A DNA stretch of 64,000 bases from Chamaelirium japonicum (GCA_947650365.1 OX393549.1:87981703-88045702), one strand, 5' to 3'; numbered from the stretch's first letter, positions 24,441 to 37,244 are shown. Made by a program: numbers and translations. Notes: generated from the letters alone by a model not told the origin.

Positions 24441-24606
24441 TTGTCTCCTAGGGCTCTGATATCATGTTAGAGAAGAGACGGCTAGGGTTTGGAGAGAATG
24501 GGATGAATCTCATTAGGGTACTAAGCCCAATTTATACAATGATCTAGATATGTAACTCGACCCGTCTATACATGTAACTCGACCCATCTATATATATGTT
24601 AACACA

Positions 24607-25653
24607 TTGGTTGTTCATCATTCGGAGACTGCAACTCGTGTTACTGACACCAAGGGGTCGACGTTTCGTGCCGCTTGGATCCTGCTTTCACCCATAGATA
24701 GGTCCAAAAGCAAGTAGCTATTGGGAATCAGCTTCACTATGAGGTTTTCGTGCAGTTTGTGTTAGGACTTCCTTCTCGACTCTGGTCCAAGAGGGGGAGG
24801 GGGGGAGCTTGTACTATCATTTCCATTGTTCATTTGGTACTCATTCCATTGAGTGTATGTTTTTTTTCATTTATTTTAATGAACAGCTAGGGGTCTGCCT
24901 AACCCTCTTCAACTTAGGGATGTGAACTCGGCTACAAAAAAAGCGCTAGAGGTCCATTGGGCTTTAGCCACGCAGTGAGTTCTCTTGATTAGGCGCGGAA
25001 TCAAGGGGGAGCTAAGAGGGGCCGTGGTCCTCCCAAAGTTGGCAAAATTTATAGAGATGAGGTTTTAAAAATTTAAGAAAAAATCTTTACACATTACCCT
25101 CCCAAAATTTTAAATTTTAGAGTTTTTGGATCCGCCACTGCTCTTGATAATTGACTCCAAATTAACAAACAACAAACAAGTTACTCGTGTACTAGCACAA
25201 TGTAGCCCTCAAGTCCAAACTCATGACGTAGATATGTGACCTATCATATATTGTACTAATGTACATGAGTTTGGTTCTCGGATTGGGTCATGTCGAGTCG
25301 ACCCACAAAACTTAGAACCAAACCAACCTAACACGTTTAGATCGAGTCGGGCCGGCTCTCGGCTTTACCCGACCCAACCCAAGTTGCACCCCCTAGCTTG
25401 TAGGGATAGATCTGTATAAAAAAAACCCCCACAAACAAACAAGACACTCTGTTCACACCAATAGACTTTTTGCTCCATGCGGCTGTGTCCCGCAAGGATT
25501 CCGCCCAACTCTACAGGGAGGCTGTCGTTGCATCCCAACCCACAGCCACGACCAGGACACCCGAACAACAGGAAAAGTATTCAAGGGGTTGCATGTTTTC
25601 CATAAGTGGAATGTACGGTCCCTGCATCTCTTTCCCTGAAACACAGTAAAACC
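24607..25653. other. Unidentified sequence right of the copia element
   Basis: No gene or clear repeat family. The segment 24880-25400 has weak transposon-like features (GTCGGG/CCCGAC words near 25280-25390 and a CAAGTTGCACCCCCTAG end), possibly a hAT MITE remnant. Confidence 0.4.
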
Positions 25654-26071
25654 TAGGGCCGGCAATTTCGGATCCGACACAACCCGATAAGAAGTTAGCG
25701 GGTCTGGGTCAGGGCTAAATGGGTTCGGGTCGTAAAGGAGTCGACACAATAGACCCGTTTAATAACAGGTCGAGTCCGGATTTAGGGTTTGGACACGGTA
25801 GATCGGGAAGACCTGTTTAAAATTCACCGGGTCGTGTCGGGTCGGATCGGGTCGGGTCTACCTGCAATCTGATACTATAATATATAGTATCAGCGGGTCG
25901 GATCGGTTGTGATAAACGGGTCTTATTGGGTCTACCCGTTTATAAACGGGTCGGGTACGGGTTTAGAATATGGACTCGATTAGTTAAACGGGTCGGGTCT
26001 AGTGGTTTTGGACACGATCCGAAGCTAGACAAGACACGAACCCGACCCGACACGACCCATTGCCACCCCTA
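25654..26071 (+). mobile_element. hAT-type MITE, copy 2 (GGGTC-rich family)
   Basis: The 418-bp element starts TAGGGCCGGCAAT and ends ATTGCCACCCCTA. It is flanked by a perfect 8-bp duplication, GTAAAACC, at 25646-25653 and 26072-26079. It is colinear with the copy at 2257 and non-coding. Confidence 0.9.
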
Positions 26072-26134
26072 GTAAAACCCATGTAAGTATTCTTGTTCTT
26101 TTCCGAATAACTGTTCACCCTGTGGAAAACAAGG

Positions 26135-26552
26135 GGTTCGACTCCTCTTCACTATGATCGTCTCTCCCTATCGGTCGCTGGCGATTTAGATAGCAACATA
26201 TGACGATCAGAAACCTTATGGGAAGAACCTAAGGGGGATACCGCCGCTGTCAGTGACCGTACCCGCAGGCCACCGCCGGCAACCACCCGTCGCCATCGGG
26301 AGACGAGTGGTGGCCGGTAGGGGTGGTCGCCGACGGCGGTGGTGATCGGTTGACAACAGGAGTGGTCATCGGAGGCGTGGCCGGCAGACAGCGGTTGATA
26401 GTGGGGTGGCGGCCGGAGGTGGTGGCATCTCTCCTTGGGTTCATCCCATGACCTAAATCATGGTCGTTGGTTTTTGGATCGCCACATGTTGCTTTCCAAA
26501 TATTTAGCGATCGATACGGAAGACTGATCATCAGTGGAGAGGAGTTAGATCC
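26135..26552. mobile_element. DNA transposon with ~75-bp terminal inverted repeats
   Basis: The left arm (26135-26210) and right arm (26475-26552) are imperfect reverse complements: GGTTCGACTCCTC...CAACATATG against CACATGTTG...GAGGAGTTAGATCC. The interior is a GC-rich block with many GCCGGC words. Long TIRs suggest a MULE-type MITE; a 9-bp target duplication is not evident. Confidence 0.55.
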
Positions 26553-26594
26553 GAGAAGAAGGCGGCCGACGCTTCACTCACAGCATTAGAGCTA

Positions 26595-26929
26595 GCATCT
26601 TCAACCATCTTCATATTTGGGGGTGATATAGTGCCAACTTAGCTTTTGGGGAGGGGGCAACATCATGTGTTTCCAACCATCCCCCCATCCACCCATCCCT
26701 ATTTTCAGAAAATACCTCCCATCCATCCATCCCCATGTTGCCAACTTAAATTTTAATTTTTTTTTTAATTTTTTTAATAAAAAATAGGGGTTTAAGAGTA
26801 CCCCCAAAATATGGTGGCCTCCTCATAAATGGTGGTCACAATGGGGTTCCGTTTGAGTGGTATTTTGGACTTTCCACCCCAAAACCTTATGTGGATGGGG
26901 GATATGGGGCCGGTTGGAGAATGATATGC
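26595..26929. mobile_element. Candidate MITE, GCATCTTCAACC ends
   Basis: The left end GCATCTTCAACC and the right end GGTTGGAGAATGATATGC are imperfect inverted copies. They resemble widespread plant MITEs that begin GCATCTCCAACC. The interior has ATCCATCC tandem words and a T-rich stretch. No convincing target duplication. Confidence 0.35.
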
Positions 26930-27997
26930 TGCCAGCCCACTTTGCCAATTTCTGATTGCCAACTTGACATTTTATGATCACAGCCGTCCGTTTCACACAG
27001 CTCCAACCAAAAACGAACCGATCGAGTGCCACGTCAAGTTGGCTACCAAAACCTGGAAAAGCAGTTGGCAGGAAAGCACTGCCCAAAGGGAAATGAGAAA
27101 AAGTAAACAGTGGAGCAGGATCCTACTCTATTCTGATTGAAGTAAAGTAAATTTAGGGCTAATGTGCGTAAGGCCCCTCAAAACAGATCCATCATGTGAA
27201 CAGGACCTTAAGTAGTTTCATTTTGCCTAAGGTCCCTATCTTTTTATGATAAACCCGATACTAACCCATCTTCCCCTATCTCTCTCCCGAGCGGCAACAG
27301 CGGCAGTGAGAGCAGCGGCGCGACCTCGACCCCCGGCGACCTTCGGCGACCCCGACCTTGACCCCGACGAGCTCGACTCGGACCCCAACCTCGACCTCGA
27401 CCTCGACCTCGACCCCGACGACCCAAACCTCGACCCAGATGTGAGCTCGACCCCCGGTGACTTGAACCATTCGGTTTTAGGTTAAGAAATCCTAGCTAGG
27501 TCTAGGATTCATTCAATGGCATATAGATTAGGGTTTTTTTTTTTGGAGGAGGGGGGGTCAGTTAGGTCCGGTGGTCATGGGGAGAGGGGTTCGGTTAGGT
27601 CCAGCGGCGGTGGGGGAATCGATTAGGTCCAGCGGCGATGGGGGAGGGGGAGGGGGATGGTTCGGTTAGGTCCGGCGGGGGGTGGTGGCATTTCAAAAGA
27701 AATTTTGAAATGTTGTGGAGGACAATTCCGTCCATAGCATTTCAAATGACTTAGGCTTAAAGGATGTTTTTGTCAGGGACGGCTCACTAAGCCCCCCTTA
27801 AATTTATTGACTGGTAAAGTAGTTAAAAGAATCCTGATCCGGTAAGGCATCCCGTATCAGGAGATAAGGTGAGTAGCCTAGTGGCAGCGACTCATTGTAA
27901 CTAAAAAAAAAAAGGGGGTTAATTAGCCCTAAATCCCTTTGCAGGTCTTTATTTAAGCTAAATGATACAAATTGTTAGGATATTAGCTAAAGTCCCT
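26930..27997. other. Intergenic with two small tandem repeats
   Basis: A CTCGAC hexamer array lies at about 27390-27416 within a longer GACCCCGACC-rich stretch (27310-27440), and units containing GGTTAGGTCCGGCGG recur four times at about 27555-27690. The Leu-Asp-rich frame across the first is an artefact of the hexamer. No gene recognised. Confidence 0.55.
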
Positions 27998-29304
27998 TCC
28001 GAAGGATACGTTTGTACAATAAGTCCTTGACCAAAAATGTTGACTTTTTTCTACCCTTTAAATTACAAAACTGTTCCTCCAGTAAGAGTATATATTTGTT
28101 TCACGTAAGAGTATCCATTCGTCTTTGGTATGAGTATCCATTCGCCGATTAACACTATACATGTAGCGATTGCTATAGTGATTTCATTTTAGCTACTACA
28201 ATGAAAACACTATAGTAAGAGTACACATTCATCTTCGGAATGAGTACCCATTCGTCATCTACAAGAGTATCTATTCACCGAGTGACATTGTGCATGTTGT
28301 GGTTGCTATAGTGATTTCACTATAGCAAGAGTAACCATTCATTTTCAGAAAGAGTATCCATTCGGCTAATTAATACTCTTGCTACAGTGAAATAGTTGTA
28401 GCAGCTACAGTGAAATCACTGTAGCAACAAAAAATTCGCTAAATTGATACTCTTACCAAATCGAATTGATGCTCTTGCTACAGTGATTTCAATATAGCAG
28501 CTACAGTGAAAATCACTGTAACAGCTATAGTGAAATCTGCAACAACCGCTACATGCACAGTGTTAACCAGCGAATGGATATACTTTTTATGGACACGAAT
28601 GGATACTCTTTCTATAGCACATGAGAGGTTAAATAAGGACGAGGGATTTGCTATAGCATGCAATATTTAGGAGGGACTTAATGCAATATTGAAATATTGT
28701 CCATTTGGAAAATATCCATTTTATCCCGATATGTAGTTGTACAGGAAAATCATGTCAAGAGTAACGTTTCGATAATAAAGAGTAACATTTATTTGAAATG
28801 GAATTTCACTATATCTGCTAAAGTGATTTCAGTGTACCTGCTAGAGTGTCCTACATTGACTTCATTGTACTAGTTACAGTGATTTCACTATAGCAAAGAA
28901 TAACAATCTGCAAAGTATTGTACGATGAAATCACTGTAACAGTCATTGTATCTGCTATAATGAAATCACTGAAGCAAGAGTAACATTCTGCAAAGTACTG
29001 TAGCAAAAGATTAACATTTGCATATTGTTACTTTTTGCTATAGTACTTTGCAGATTATTACTCTTTGCAATAGTAAAATCACTATAGCACTCATTCTATA
29101 TGCTATCATGAAATCACTATATCAAAGAGTAGCAATCAGTAAAGTACTATAGCTAAAGAGTAACATTTGCATATTGTTACTCTTCTCTACAATGAAGAGT
29201 AACATTTGTGATCTTAGTATTATGGTCAGTTTTGTCATTTAAAGGGGAGAAAAAGTCAACAGAGGAACTTATTGTAAATGCATCTTTTCGAAAGGGACCT
29301 GGTG
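27998..29304. mobile_element. Foldback transposon with ~80-bp terminal inverted repeats
   Basis: The left arm (27998-28078) contains TACAATAAGTCC and TGTTGACTTTTTTC, and the right arm (29228-29304) contains their complements GAAAAAGTCAACAG and GGAACTTATTGTAAA. The 1.1-kb interior has no coding capacity but many copies of GTAGCAGCTACAGTGAAATC-like palindromes mixed with AAGAGTATCCATTCG phrases. It is probably a non-autonomous MULE or foldback; exact ends and target duplication were not fixed. Confidence 0.6.
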
Positions 29305-30509
29305 TGAAACAATCTTGTTGTCCATCTTTTTCACCAAACTGATATCTAGCCAAGGACCTAACACTAAGTCCCCCTAAAAAACTTTGCCCCTGATTTTTTC
29401 TGTTCTATATAAGATAGTCTTGCATCGATTTAGCGATTGATGACAAATGAGTAGCTGCCCATAGGCCACCTTACCTTGATTCCTTGGCTAGATATCAGTT
29501 TGGTCCTTGGAAAAACACCGGCCACCCAGCTTTTCCTCCTGATAAATGATAGTATTAAAGTCGCACATTAATATCATTGGAGTAGAGAGTGAGCACATTG
29601 AGGATAGAAGATGCCACAGAAACCGACGATTACGATAATTAAGATTTGAAATTTTGATTTTGGCTAATATTATACTGCGGAATATGAAAATATTGCGTTG
29701 AAAAATTTTGACAGTGTCAAAATATTACAGTTTTATAGAAATGATACAAATATCATTAAGATAATTGAATAATTGAACAAAACTTTTGAGAATCATAAAT
29801 CAAGTATAGATACATATTGTGAAATGCTTAAATCATATTTTTTACACTATCAAAAGTTTAAGACGTCCATCTAGTATGTATTTTTATGCATACTGTGTAG
29901 ATAAACATAACGGTCTAAGATCTACAATATATTCAAAGTTCGAGTGATTTTATTAATATTAAAATCTATTTTTTTTTTCAAGAACCTCCAGAATTTCAAA
30001 AGGTAAATTTGATTAATTCCGTTATTTATCTCCAAATCCATTGTAAAAATATCAAATCTTGAATCCTGATAGATTTGATGCCTCTTATACAATCATATTA
30101 ATTAAAAAAATATAAACGGATTAATTGAAAGGAATCTGAGATTTACTATATTCGAAAACTTTCAGAAAAATATACTTCAATTTGATCGAACATATATTTG
30201 TATGCATTTTTTGTTGAATTGATCTTCTCGATCACGTTGGTGTTTGATAGTAGATCGCACCCCAAAACAAAATTTTCAAAAAAAAAACACATCGGAGAAG
30301 TCGTACGATCTGATTTGAGGGTTTAAAGTTTATGGCCAGTTTAGGTTTTAAAAGTTTACGAGTTAGTTTCAAAGTTTTAGAAAATTTTAAAAATTTTAAT
30401 AAATTTTGGAATATTTATGCCCCCCACGTTTCGTTTCAAGGGTTATAAAAATATAAATATTTCAAAAAATTTCAAGAAATTTAGGAAGATTTTTAACCAT
30501 GACGATAAT
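29305..30509. other. AT-rich unidentified DNA
   Basis: At 29336-29360 and about 29480-29505 there is an inverted pair, CCAAACTGATATCTAGCCAAGG and its complement, enclosing a TATATAAG motif, possibly a small foldback. The rest, to 30509, is AT-rich and not recognised. Confidence 0.45.
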
Positions 30510-33500
30510 AAACTAAAGCATAAATGACTGTCAAAATCCAATGACGGCCTCTCGAATCAGAGATGATTGGCACTGCCAATTGGGATATGGGTGATTGAAG
30601 CGAAACCGAACCCACGGATTCCAGTCACAAAACTAGAATACCCCCCCCACTAGACTAGAAACAGCGACACAAAAGGATTGCCAATCCCTCCCAATCTGGG
30701 AGGCAATCTATTTGGCCCCTTCATGAGAGAGATGAGTCTCTAATAAACAAATGATGGAGGGTTTGAAAACTCTCAAAATCTGACGAAAACGATTCAAACA
30801 CGAAAGCTTCTTAGCCTCTCTACAATTCCACGAGATTATCTTCATCGAAAGAAGGAACAAAATCATAAAACAAGCTTAAGATCAAAACAGCCCAAAAAAT
30901 AGGGGACTAAAGGATAACAAGAGCTCTGTAAGCTCCTTTCGGCACTTACCTTGACCATCCTCTGCACTAGCCACCACAAAGCCCCCCAAAGGAGCATCTC
31001 CGGAGGATCTTGGAGTTAGGGAAATCACCTCACCACCATCGGATAAGGAGGCCATCCCAGCTACTCGATCCGAAACTAGTTTGACAATCGCCAGATGTTG
31101 AGAAAACGTCGAACCCCCATCCGAAAACCGACAAGCAGTAGGGCCCTCCTGACCGACCGACGATCGAGGAGGAGACTGTAGTTGCTGTTTTCTTCATCGT
31201 CCTTTAGGAGTTCCACTAGAAAGACGGCCAAGGTTAGAAACTCCATCCCCCTCCATATGGAAAACTTCATCTAAAGATACAAAAATAAAAGGAACGTTGG
31301 ACGTGGATGCCCCTACTGCTGCACAGTGGACGATACGGAGCCTGGCATAGAGAGAAGGTCGAAGGATACAGACACACGGCCCGGCGCAGCGGATCCCCGA
31401 AACGTCAAATCCCATCGATGCATCCCATACTGTACCGATCCGATACGGCACAAGATACACAGAAAAACACAGAGACAAAAGAGAGGGATACATGATTTAC
31501 AGAGGTTCACCCCAAACGGGGTTATTTCCTGTCTCTGGTAACCACCTCCTCCAGGAATCCACTATGAAGAAGATAAGCAAGATTATACCTGACGGCACTC
31601 CATACCCTCTAACAAATTCTCACATATCTCTCCACCACAAAAAATGATCATGTGCATCAACAGAGACCAGACTGTCTCCAACATGCGCCAACGGTCCTCC
31701 GAAAAAACCACCAAATAGAGAAGACCAAAACCGAACATGCTACATGATAGATGGAGAAGAAAGCTCTACCTCTTCATGCGCTCTCTCTTCCACAGATTTG
31801 GCTGAACAGATCGCACATGGCAATCTCCAAAAAGATAACCATTACGGGTTCCACAAAAGTCATGATCTAGATACTCACCAGTCACGATCTGTCAGATCAA
31901 TCATCATCGAAGCACCATGGATCTCCCAACGGTCTTTCGCTCCTCATCTCGGACTCGCCCCATCATGGCCTCGGTCTCCATAATGTGGCATTGCCCTCCA
32001 TGGCTCGCCACCATGCCCGAAGGCATCTTCCCCAGAATGGGGGTGTTCTCTAAGTTTTTCTCCAAGTAGAATTTCTTCAGAATTGATCATAGAGCACCCG
32101 CAAAGCGGTGATCCAACACGGCGTCGTGCACGTCGCTCGCCAGCTCTTCAACGGTCCAGGAGAGGAGCAAGGCATGCTCCTCCCCCGGGTTCATCTTATC
32201 TGCAAGAAGCTTCACCAAGAGCCGCCGCCGATTGATCAAAGGATCAAGGATCAAAGATGATCAAAGGTTGATCCAAGAATAAGTTCCCAAAACCCTAGAC
32301 CCCTTTATATACTAGGGGAATAGGTTATAAGAGATTAATCTCGAGATTCCCCCAAAATAGCCCAATCTGGAAAGTGCAATCGTGCAAGACCAAGTCAAAC
32401 CTGTGTCTATCAGGCACAGTCGTGTGCACGACCTGAAAAAGTTGTGCGCATGATTGCCTGTAGCAAGACACGCCTTTCTGGAGAAAGATGCATCGAAAAA
32501 GTAGGGCTCCAGGTCGTGCGCATGACACGACAGTCGTGCGCATGACCTGCCCGAGGAGACGGGTTTGACTCGAGCCATCATCAACACCTACCACCCTATC
32601 CCCAGCACCACCAGGATGCACTCCTCCTGACTACCCAACCTCAAGAGGGGCATTCCCCCTCGCAGCAACATTGTCCTCCGTGGTAACCTTTCGACCACAG
32701 GGAAAAGGATTAGGACCCCCTTGGACCTTGCCCTCAGCACCACCCACCGCCTGTCTACCCCCCTGTCTCCAGACATGGAGCCAACGCATCCCTCACCGCT
32801 TACCGAGGGACCTGCCCATCACCTCCCTGCCTCCTACTTTGAACTACCATCCACCCATAATCAGCTCCAACTGGTTGTGGCTGAACAGGGACAGGTCCAT
32901 GGGGGACTAGAGCTGGGTGTGATGGAGAAGGGACCGAAGAAGACCTGGGATCGACACCACCACTCGAAGACGAGTGAAGATAAGGACAGACATTAGAGAA
33001 ATGCCCAATAAGGTAGGCTTTCATATTGGACAGCTTGCCAGAAAGAAAATTTATCCCCATTTGGTCGAGCCCCATCGATCCAAACTCCTTGTTCAAGGGG
33101 ATTAGAGGTGTCTACTTCCACACAAACCCTAGCGAATTTCCCACGAGAAATGTTTCCCACAAATAAGTCAACATCTACCGGACGACCAGCCGCAGAAGCA
33201 AAGGCCAGCAAATGATCCGTATGCCAAAATTCAAAGGAAAGATCCACTATACAAAGCTAAAACAGTGGCTTTTATAGCCAGATCTAGAGCCGGTTAAAAC
33301 CCTGGCTTCCACAGCTCCAACGCTAGGGTTTGGCCATACAAAACCCAGGGACCTCCAGTAGATATTCGGAGAAGAACATTGCCATTTTCGAATCGAAACA
33401 AGAAAATCCTATAGTTGAGAGAAATTATCGGCCTCCACTGAGTTGTCACTACCCCACATCTTGGGTAGAACCCGCACCGCCACATTCGGATGAAATCCCT

Positions 33501-33816
33501 TGCCGAGAAATTTACCGGTCAAAGATTTATGCCAAGAAGAGCATGCATGCTCTACCAATTGAGGTGAGAGAAAATATGACCATTAATTACCTGAGGTAAG
33601 GAAGTTAGGTACTCATCCGAGACCCTTTGTCGCCCAAACTTTCTAAGCAGATCTAACCACAGTCTCTTGACTAGAGCTGGCTCCTCCCCTGCCGAGAGAG
33701 GAGACTCTCCCGCCGCTCCCATCGTAATATTCGGCGGTCCTAAGGGACCTAGAGGGGAGCCCTCCCGAGCCACCTTCGTCACCTCGAACCCTAACCCTCG
33801 AGATCGCCCCACATCG
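30510..33816 (-). mobile_element. L1-type LINE, decayed, with nested solo LTR
   Basis: Minus-strand L1. ORF1 (about 33812-32590) shows a DUF4283-like region (FLFRFENGNVLLRI, then GGPWVLYGQTLALELWKPGF near 33300), ARVCVEVD near 33140 and a YLIGHFSNVCPYLH knuckle-like segment near 33000. After the solo LTR the ORF1 tail continues to about 30900. ORF2 opens at about 30849 with MKIISWNCR, the start of the apurinic endonuclease domain, and its similarity fades by about 30510 (ILTVIYA). The rest of ORF2, including reverse transcriptase, is absent from the window. Stops and frame changes occur in both ORFs, so it is a dead copy. The right limit coincides with the target site of the gypsy element at 33817-33821; the true 5' end may lie just there. 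Confidence 0.8.
31317..32586 (-). mobile_element. Solo LTR inserted in LINE ORF1
   Basis: The 1270-bp block has TG/CA tips: it starts TGCTGCACAG and ends CATCAACA on the plus strand. It is flanked by CCTAC at 31312-31316 and 32587-32591, a perfect 5-bp target duplication. On the minus strand a TATATAAAGGGG box at about 32301-32312 fits an LTR promoter. There is no internal region, primer site or coding sequence, so this is what unequal recombination between two LTRs leaves behind. LINE similarity resumes on both sides. The parent family is not otherwise present in the window. Confidence 0.85.
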
Positions 33817-33821
33817 CCCCC

Positions 33822-36705
33822 TGTGGACGCGGAAAAAAGCGCGGGTCGTCTTTATTGCGAATCACACGAGATTACAATTGTGGCCGGGACCCGGGTTGCT
33901 CGGGTGTAGCGAGTCCGGGTTGCGGCGAGTTTTGCTCAGGGGATTGTGGGAAAGATCTTCTGGGGGATCCCTTTGATCCGCGTCTCCATGTGGTGTTCGT
34001 GCGAGAGCTCTGAAGGGGCTGCCCAGGACAGGGGTTTTACAGGGAGAGGGTTTTGGAGAGGCTAAGGAATGTCCACCGTTGTTTTGTCTCTTCCGTGCTT
34101 CGTGCTTTCTCGGCTAGGGGGTTTTCGGCTTCGTTCCTCGGTCTTCGCGTCTTCCTCGTTCCTTGCTTGACCTCGGTGTCCTTGATCGTCGGTTCGCGGC
34201 GTCGATCTAGCTTTTGGCGTTGGCTTTGGCTTTGGCTTTTTGGCTTTGGCTTTGCTCCGGCGTGGCTCTGGCTTTTGCTTTGCTTCGGCGCTTGCACTTG
34301 GACGTAGCTGGGAGAGACTTGCGATGCTTTCGTTCTTCCGGACTTCGCATCGTATCGGCTAGAACGTGCGGTGCTTTTGCTCGTGGCCGGCGTAGTCGCT
34401 TGGCTTTGGCACTTGCGTTGCTTTGGCGCGGGCTTTACTGGGGCTTTGCTTTGGCTTCTTGCGTTGGCTTTAGCTTTGGCGTCAACTCGATCTTCTTCTT
34501 CGAACGACGTGGGCTACTTCTCCGGTGCTTCGACGGTTTACGTATCGACTGGACTTCTCTTCTTCTCCGGGCTTCTTTGGCGTGATCGGAGTCGAAGAAT
34601 GCTTTCGAAGATGGTGGGGGTAGCACCGATCTCCGTGCGACGGTTGTAGCGTCGGCTTTTGTTGATGAAGACGACGAGGGTAGCGACGGTCTCTGTGCGA
34701 CGGTTGTAGCGTCGACTTTTGTTGATGAAGACGACGGGGTCGCGACGCTTCAGACGATCTGCTCCAGGCTTTCTTCTTCGTGGATGGGGCAGGCGTTAGT
34801 CGAAGACGACGGGGTGATGACGCTTCGCTTCTCTCCTCCGGGCTTTGGGGCTTGATCGGGATCGAGGATTTGTTGGAGCCGACGGGGTAGTGCCGCTCCT
34901 CTTCTTCTCCGGGCTTTTGAGCTTGATCGGAGTCGAAGCTTGTTGGAGACGACGGGGTAGTGCCGCTCCTCTTCTTCTCCGGGCTTTTGGGCTTGATCGG
35001 AGTCGAAGCTTGTTGGAGACGACGGGGTAGTGCCGCTCCTCTTCTTCTCCGGGCTTTTGGGCTTGATCGGAGTCGAAGCTTGTTGGAGACGACGGGGTAG
35101 TGCCGCTCCTCTTCTTCTCCGGGCTTTTGGGCTTGATCGGAGTCGAAGCTTGTTGGAGACGACGGGGTAGTGCCGCTCCTCTTCTTCTCCGGGCTTTTGG
35201 GCTTGATCGGAGTCGAAGCTTGTTGGAGACGACGGGGTAGTGCCGCTCCTCTTCTTCTCCGGGCTTTTGGGCTTGATCGGAGTCGAAGCTTGTTGGAGAC
35301 GACGGGGTAGTGCCGCTCCTCTTCTTCTCCGGGCTTTTGGGCTTGATCGGAGTCGAAGCTTGTTGGAGACGACGGGGTAGTGCCGCTCCTCTTCTTCTCC
35401 GGGCTTTTGGGCTTGATCGGAGTCGAAGCTTGTTGGAGACGACGGGGTAATGCCGCTCCTCTTCTTCTCCGGGCTTTTGGGCTTGATCGGAGTCGAAGCT
35501 TGTTGGAGACGACGGGGTAGTGCCGCTCCTCTTCTTCTCCGGGCTTTTGGGCTTTATCTGAGTCGAAGCTTGTTGGAGACGACGGGGTAGTGCCGCTCCT
35601 CTTCTTCTCCGGGCTTTTGGGCTTGATCGGAGTCGAAGCTTGTTGGAGACGACGGGGTAATGCCGCTCCTCTTCTTCTCCGGGCTTTTGGGCTTGATCGG
35701 AGTCGAAGCTTGTTGGAGACGACGGGGTAGTGCCGCTCCTCTTCTTCTCCGGCCTTTGCTTCTGGCGTCTTCGGAGTCGAAGGGTTCTTCTTCTCCGAGC
35801 TTTCTTCTTCGTGCACGGAGTCGAAGGGATGATCTTCGTGTGCAAGGGCCTTCACATTGATGAGGACTTTCAGTAAGCCGATCCCTCGGGACAGGCTTGA
35901 CTGTGCCTCGTGAAGCCTTGGGTCGATGAAGAAGCGTCTCCTCTTCTGCAGAGCTCTGGCGTTTCGTCTTCAATTTCCCGACCATTTTTTCCTTCCCCCA
36001 CCCCCTCTATTTATAGGCAAAGAGGTGGGGAGAGAGATATGGGAACTTTTTAATTTTAAATCCCTTTTGTATCTCTCTCATAATTACCCGGATTTTATTC
36101 ATCCATTGATGAAGGGAATAACATTTAGTTGTTTTCCTTTTCTGGCGGGTGCAATTATGGCTGGATTTTGCGCACGAAATCGATGGCGATCGGGCGCTTC
36201 GTCTTGTGCGTCGGATCGAGGGATCGGCGCAGATCCGCGTGTGTGCAGACGTCATACGCTACCTCCCCCCGCGCATGGCGGTATTTTTTTTCCTTTTCTT
36301 TCTTTTCTTTCCTTTTCTTTTCTTTCCTTTTTCTTTTCTTTCCTTTCTTTTCTTTCCTTTTTCTTTTCTTTCTTTTTTCTTTTCTTTCTTTTTTCTTCCC
36401 TTTCCTTGCAGGGCCGGCCGGCCCCTCCATGGGGTTCGGTCCCCACTAGGGCCGGCCCTATAGGGTTCGGACCCTAGTAGGGGCCGGCCCCTCTTGGGGC
36501 GGGGTCCGAGTCCGTGTCGGCGCGCGCGAGTCGGGTCCGCGTGTCGGGTTTGCATCCACGTCGGCGCGAGCGAGTTGGGTCCGCGTGTCGGGTTTGCATC
36601 CACGTAGGGGCCTTCGAGTCGGGTCCGGGTCCGAGCGCGTCGGGTTTGCATCCACGTCGGCACATGTAAGTCGGGTCCGGGTCCGACAAAATTCGTGTGT
36701 CTACA
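33822..36705 (-). repeat. 3' LTR of the gypsy element
   Basis: This 2884-bp LTR, on the minus strand, starts TGTAGACACACG and ends CGCGTCCACA. It contains the 70-bp array (13 copies of its core word), a TATA box CTATAAATAGAGG (about 36005-36015) and a long purine-rich (AAAGG/AAAAG)n tract on the minus strand at about 36281-36400. Confidence 0.95.
34860..35755 (-). repeat. 70-bp tandem array in the 3' LTR
   Basis: The word GACGGGGTAG recurs exactly every 70 bp from 34881 to 35721, 13 times, with very few differences between units. Units contain GCTTGATCGGAGTCGAAGCT. The array is directly repeated without unique spacers. Confidence 0.97.
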
Positions 36706-36720
36706 AATGCCCCCTCAAGG
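36706..36720 (-). other. Polypurine tract
   Basis: The minus strand reads CCTTGAGGGGGCATT directly before the 3' LTR start TGTAGACAC, as required for plus-strand priming. Confidence 0.8.
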
Positions 36721-37209
36721 ACGAGTGTGTCGATGAGAACGTGTCGGGTTTGGACGCGTAAGAATCGTAGAGCACTTGTCCTTGATTCCTTTTGTGGGCA
36801 GGGTTGGGAGTCTATCTAAGGACCCCTACTCCCTTCATCCGTCATTGTGTTTCTTTGCGAAGGTTCTGCCGGCTTCTGGAGACCGCTGTCGGAAGAGAGC
36901 TGCCTGGGTTTGCACGAGACTTGCTCCGTCTTCCCGGTGTCGCTTCTTTCGTCGGCCTTGTGCTTCTGCGCGACGGTTCTGCCGGCTTCTGGAGACCGTT
37001 GTCGGAAGAGAGCTGCCTGGGTTTGCACGAGACTTGCTCCGTCTTCTCGGTGTCGCCTCTTTCGTCGGCGGCGATGGTGCGCGATTTTGCGGTCGTTGCG
37101 AAGGCGGGCTCGAAGCGACGATGCGACGAGGCTCGAGGCGGGGAGGATGTAGAAGCGCGGCTGAGGTGCGAGTTGCCTTTGCCGCCTCTCTCTTCCTCTT
37201 TCTTCTTCT

Positions 37210-37244
<35 letters not shown>

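Larger units (their letters stand above)
19333..24606 (-). mobile_element. Ty1-copia LTR retrotransposon, old and broken
   Basis: The minus-strand element has its 5' LTR at about 24465-24606 (140 bp visible, TG/CA tips) and a primer site at 24451-24464 (reads TGATATCAGAGC on the minus strand). Recognisable parts follow in copia order: a protease-like region with WIFDYGASCHLT (about 23330), an integrase zone with PFDLVHSDV and WVYLM (about 22650-22850) and LGYDP (about 22160), a reverse-transcriptase C-terminal zone with DGTPLDDPSFYRQL and YLTITRPD (about 21350-21480), and RNase H-like sequence (about 21080-21250). A polypurine-like GGGGGAGTATTAGA (minus strand, about 20766-20779) precedes the 3' LTR region, which is interrupted by later foldback insertions; its far end near 19333-19420 matches the 5' LTR. 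The copy is broken many times over and cannot be active; it is clearly older than the gypsy element at 33.8-49.4 kb. Confidence 0.85.

Noticed and set aside
18736-25397. One hAT MITE split by 6.6 kb (ends near 18736 and 25397)
   Set aside because: The two end-like strings are plausible partners but intervening sequence and flanks give no matching 8-bp duplication; too speculative to call.
27246-27485. 79-aa Asp-Leu-rich frame
   Set aside because: Arises from a CTCGAC hexamer repeat; no gene context.
34860-35755. Regular 70-bp direct repeats as a possible CRISPR array
   Set aside because: Units are contiguous with no unique spacers, there are no cas genes, and the setting is a plant LTR. It is an ordinary tandem array.
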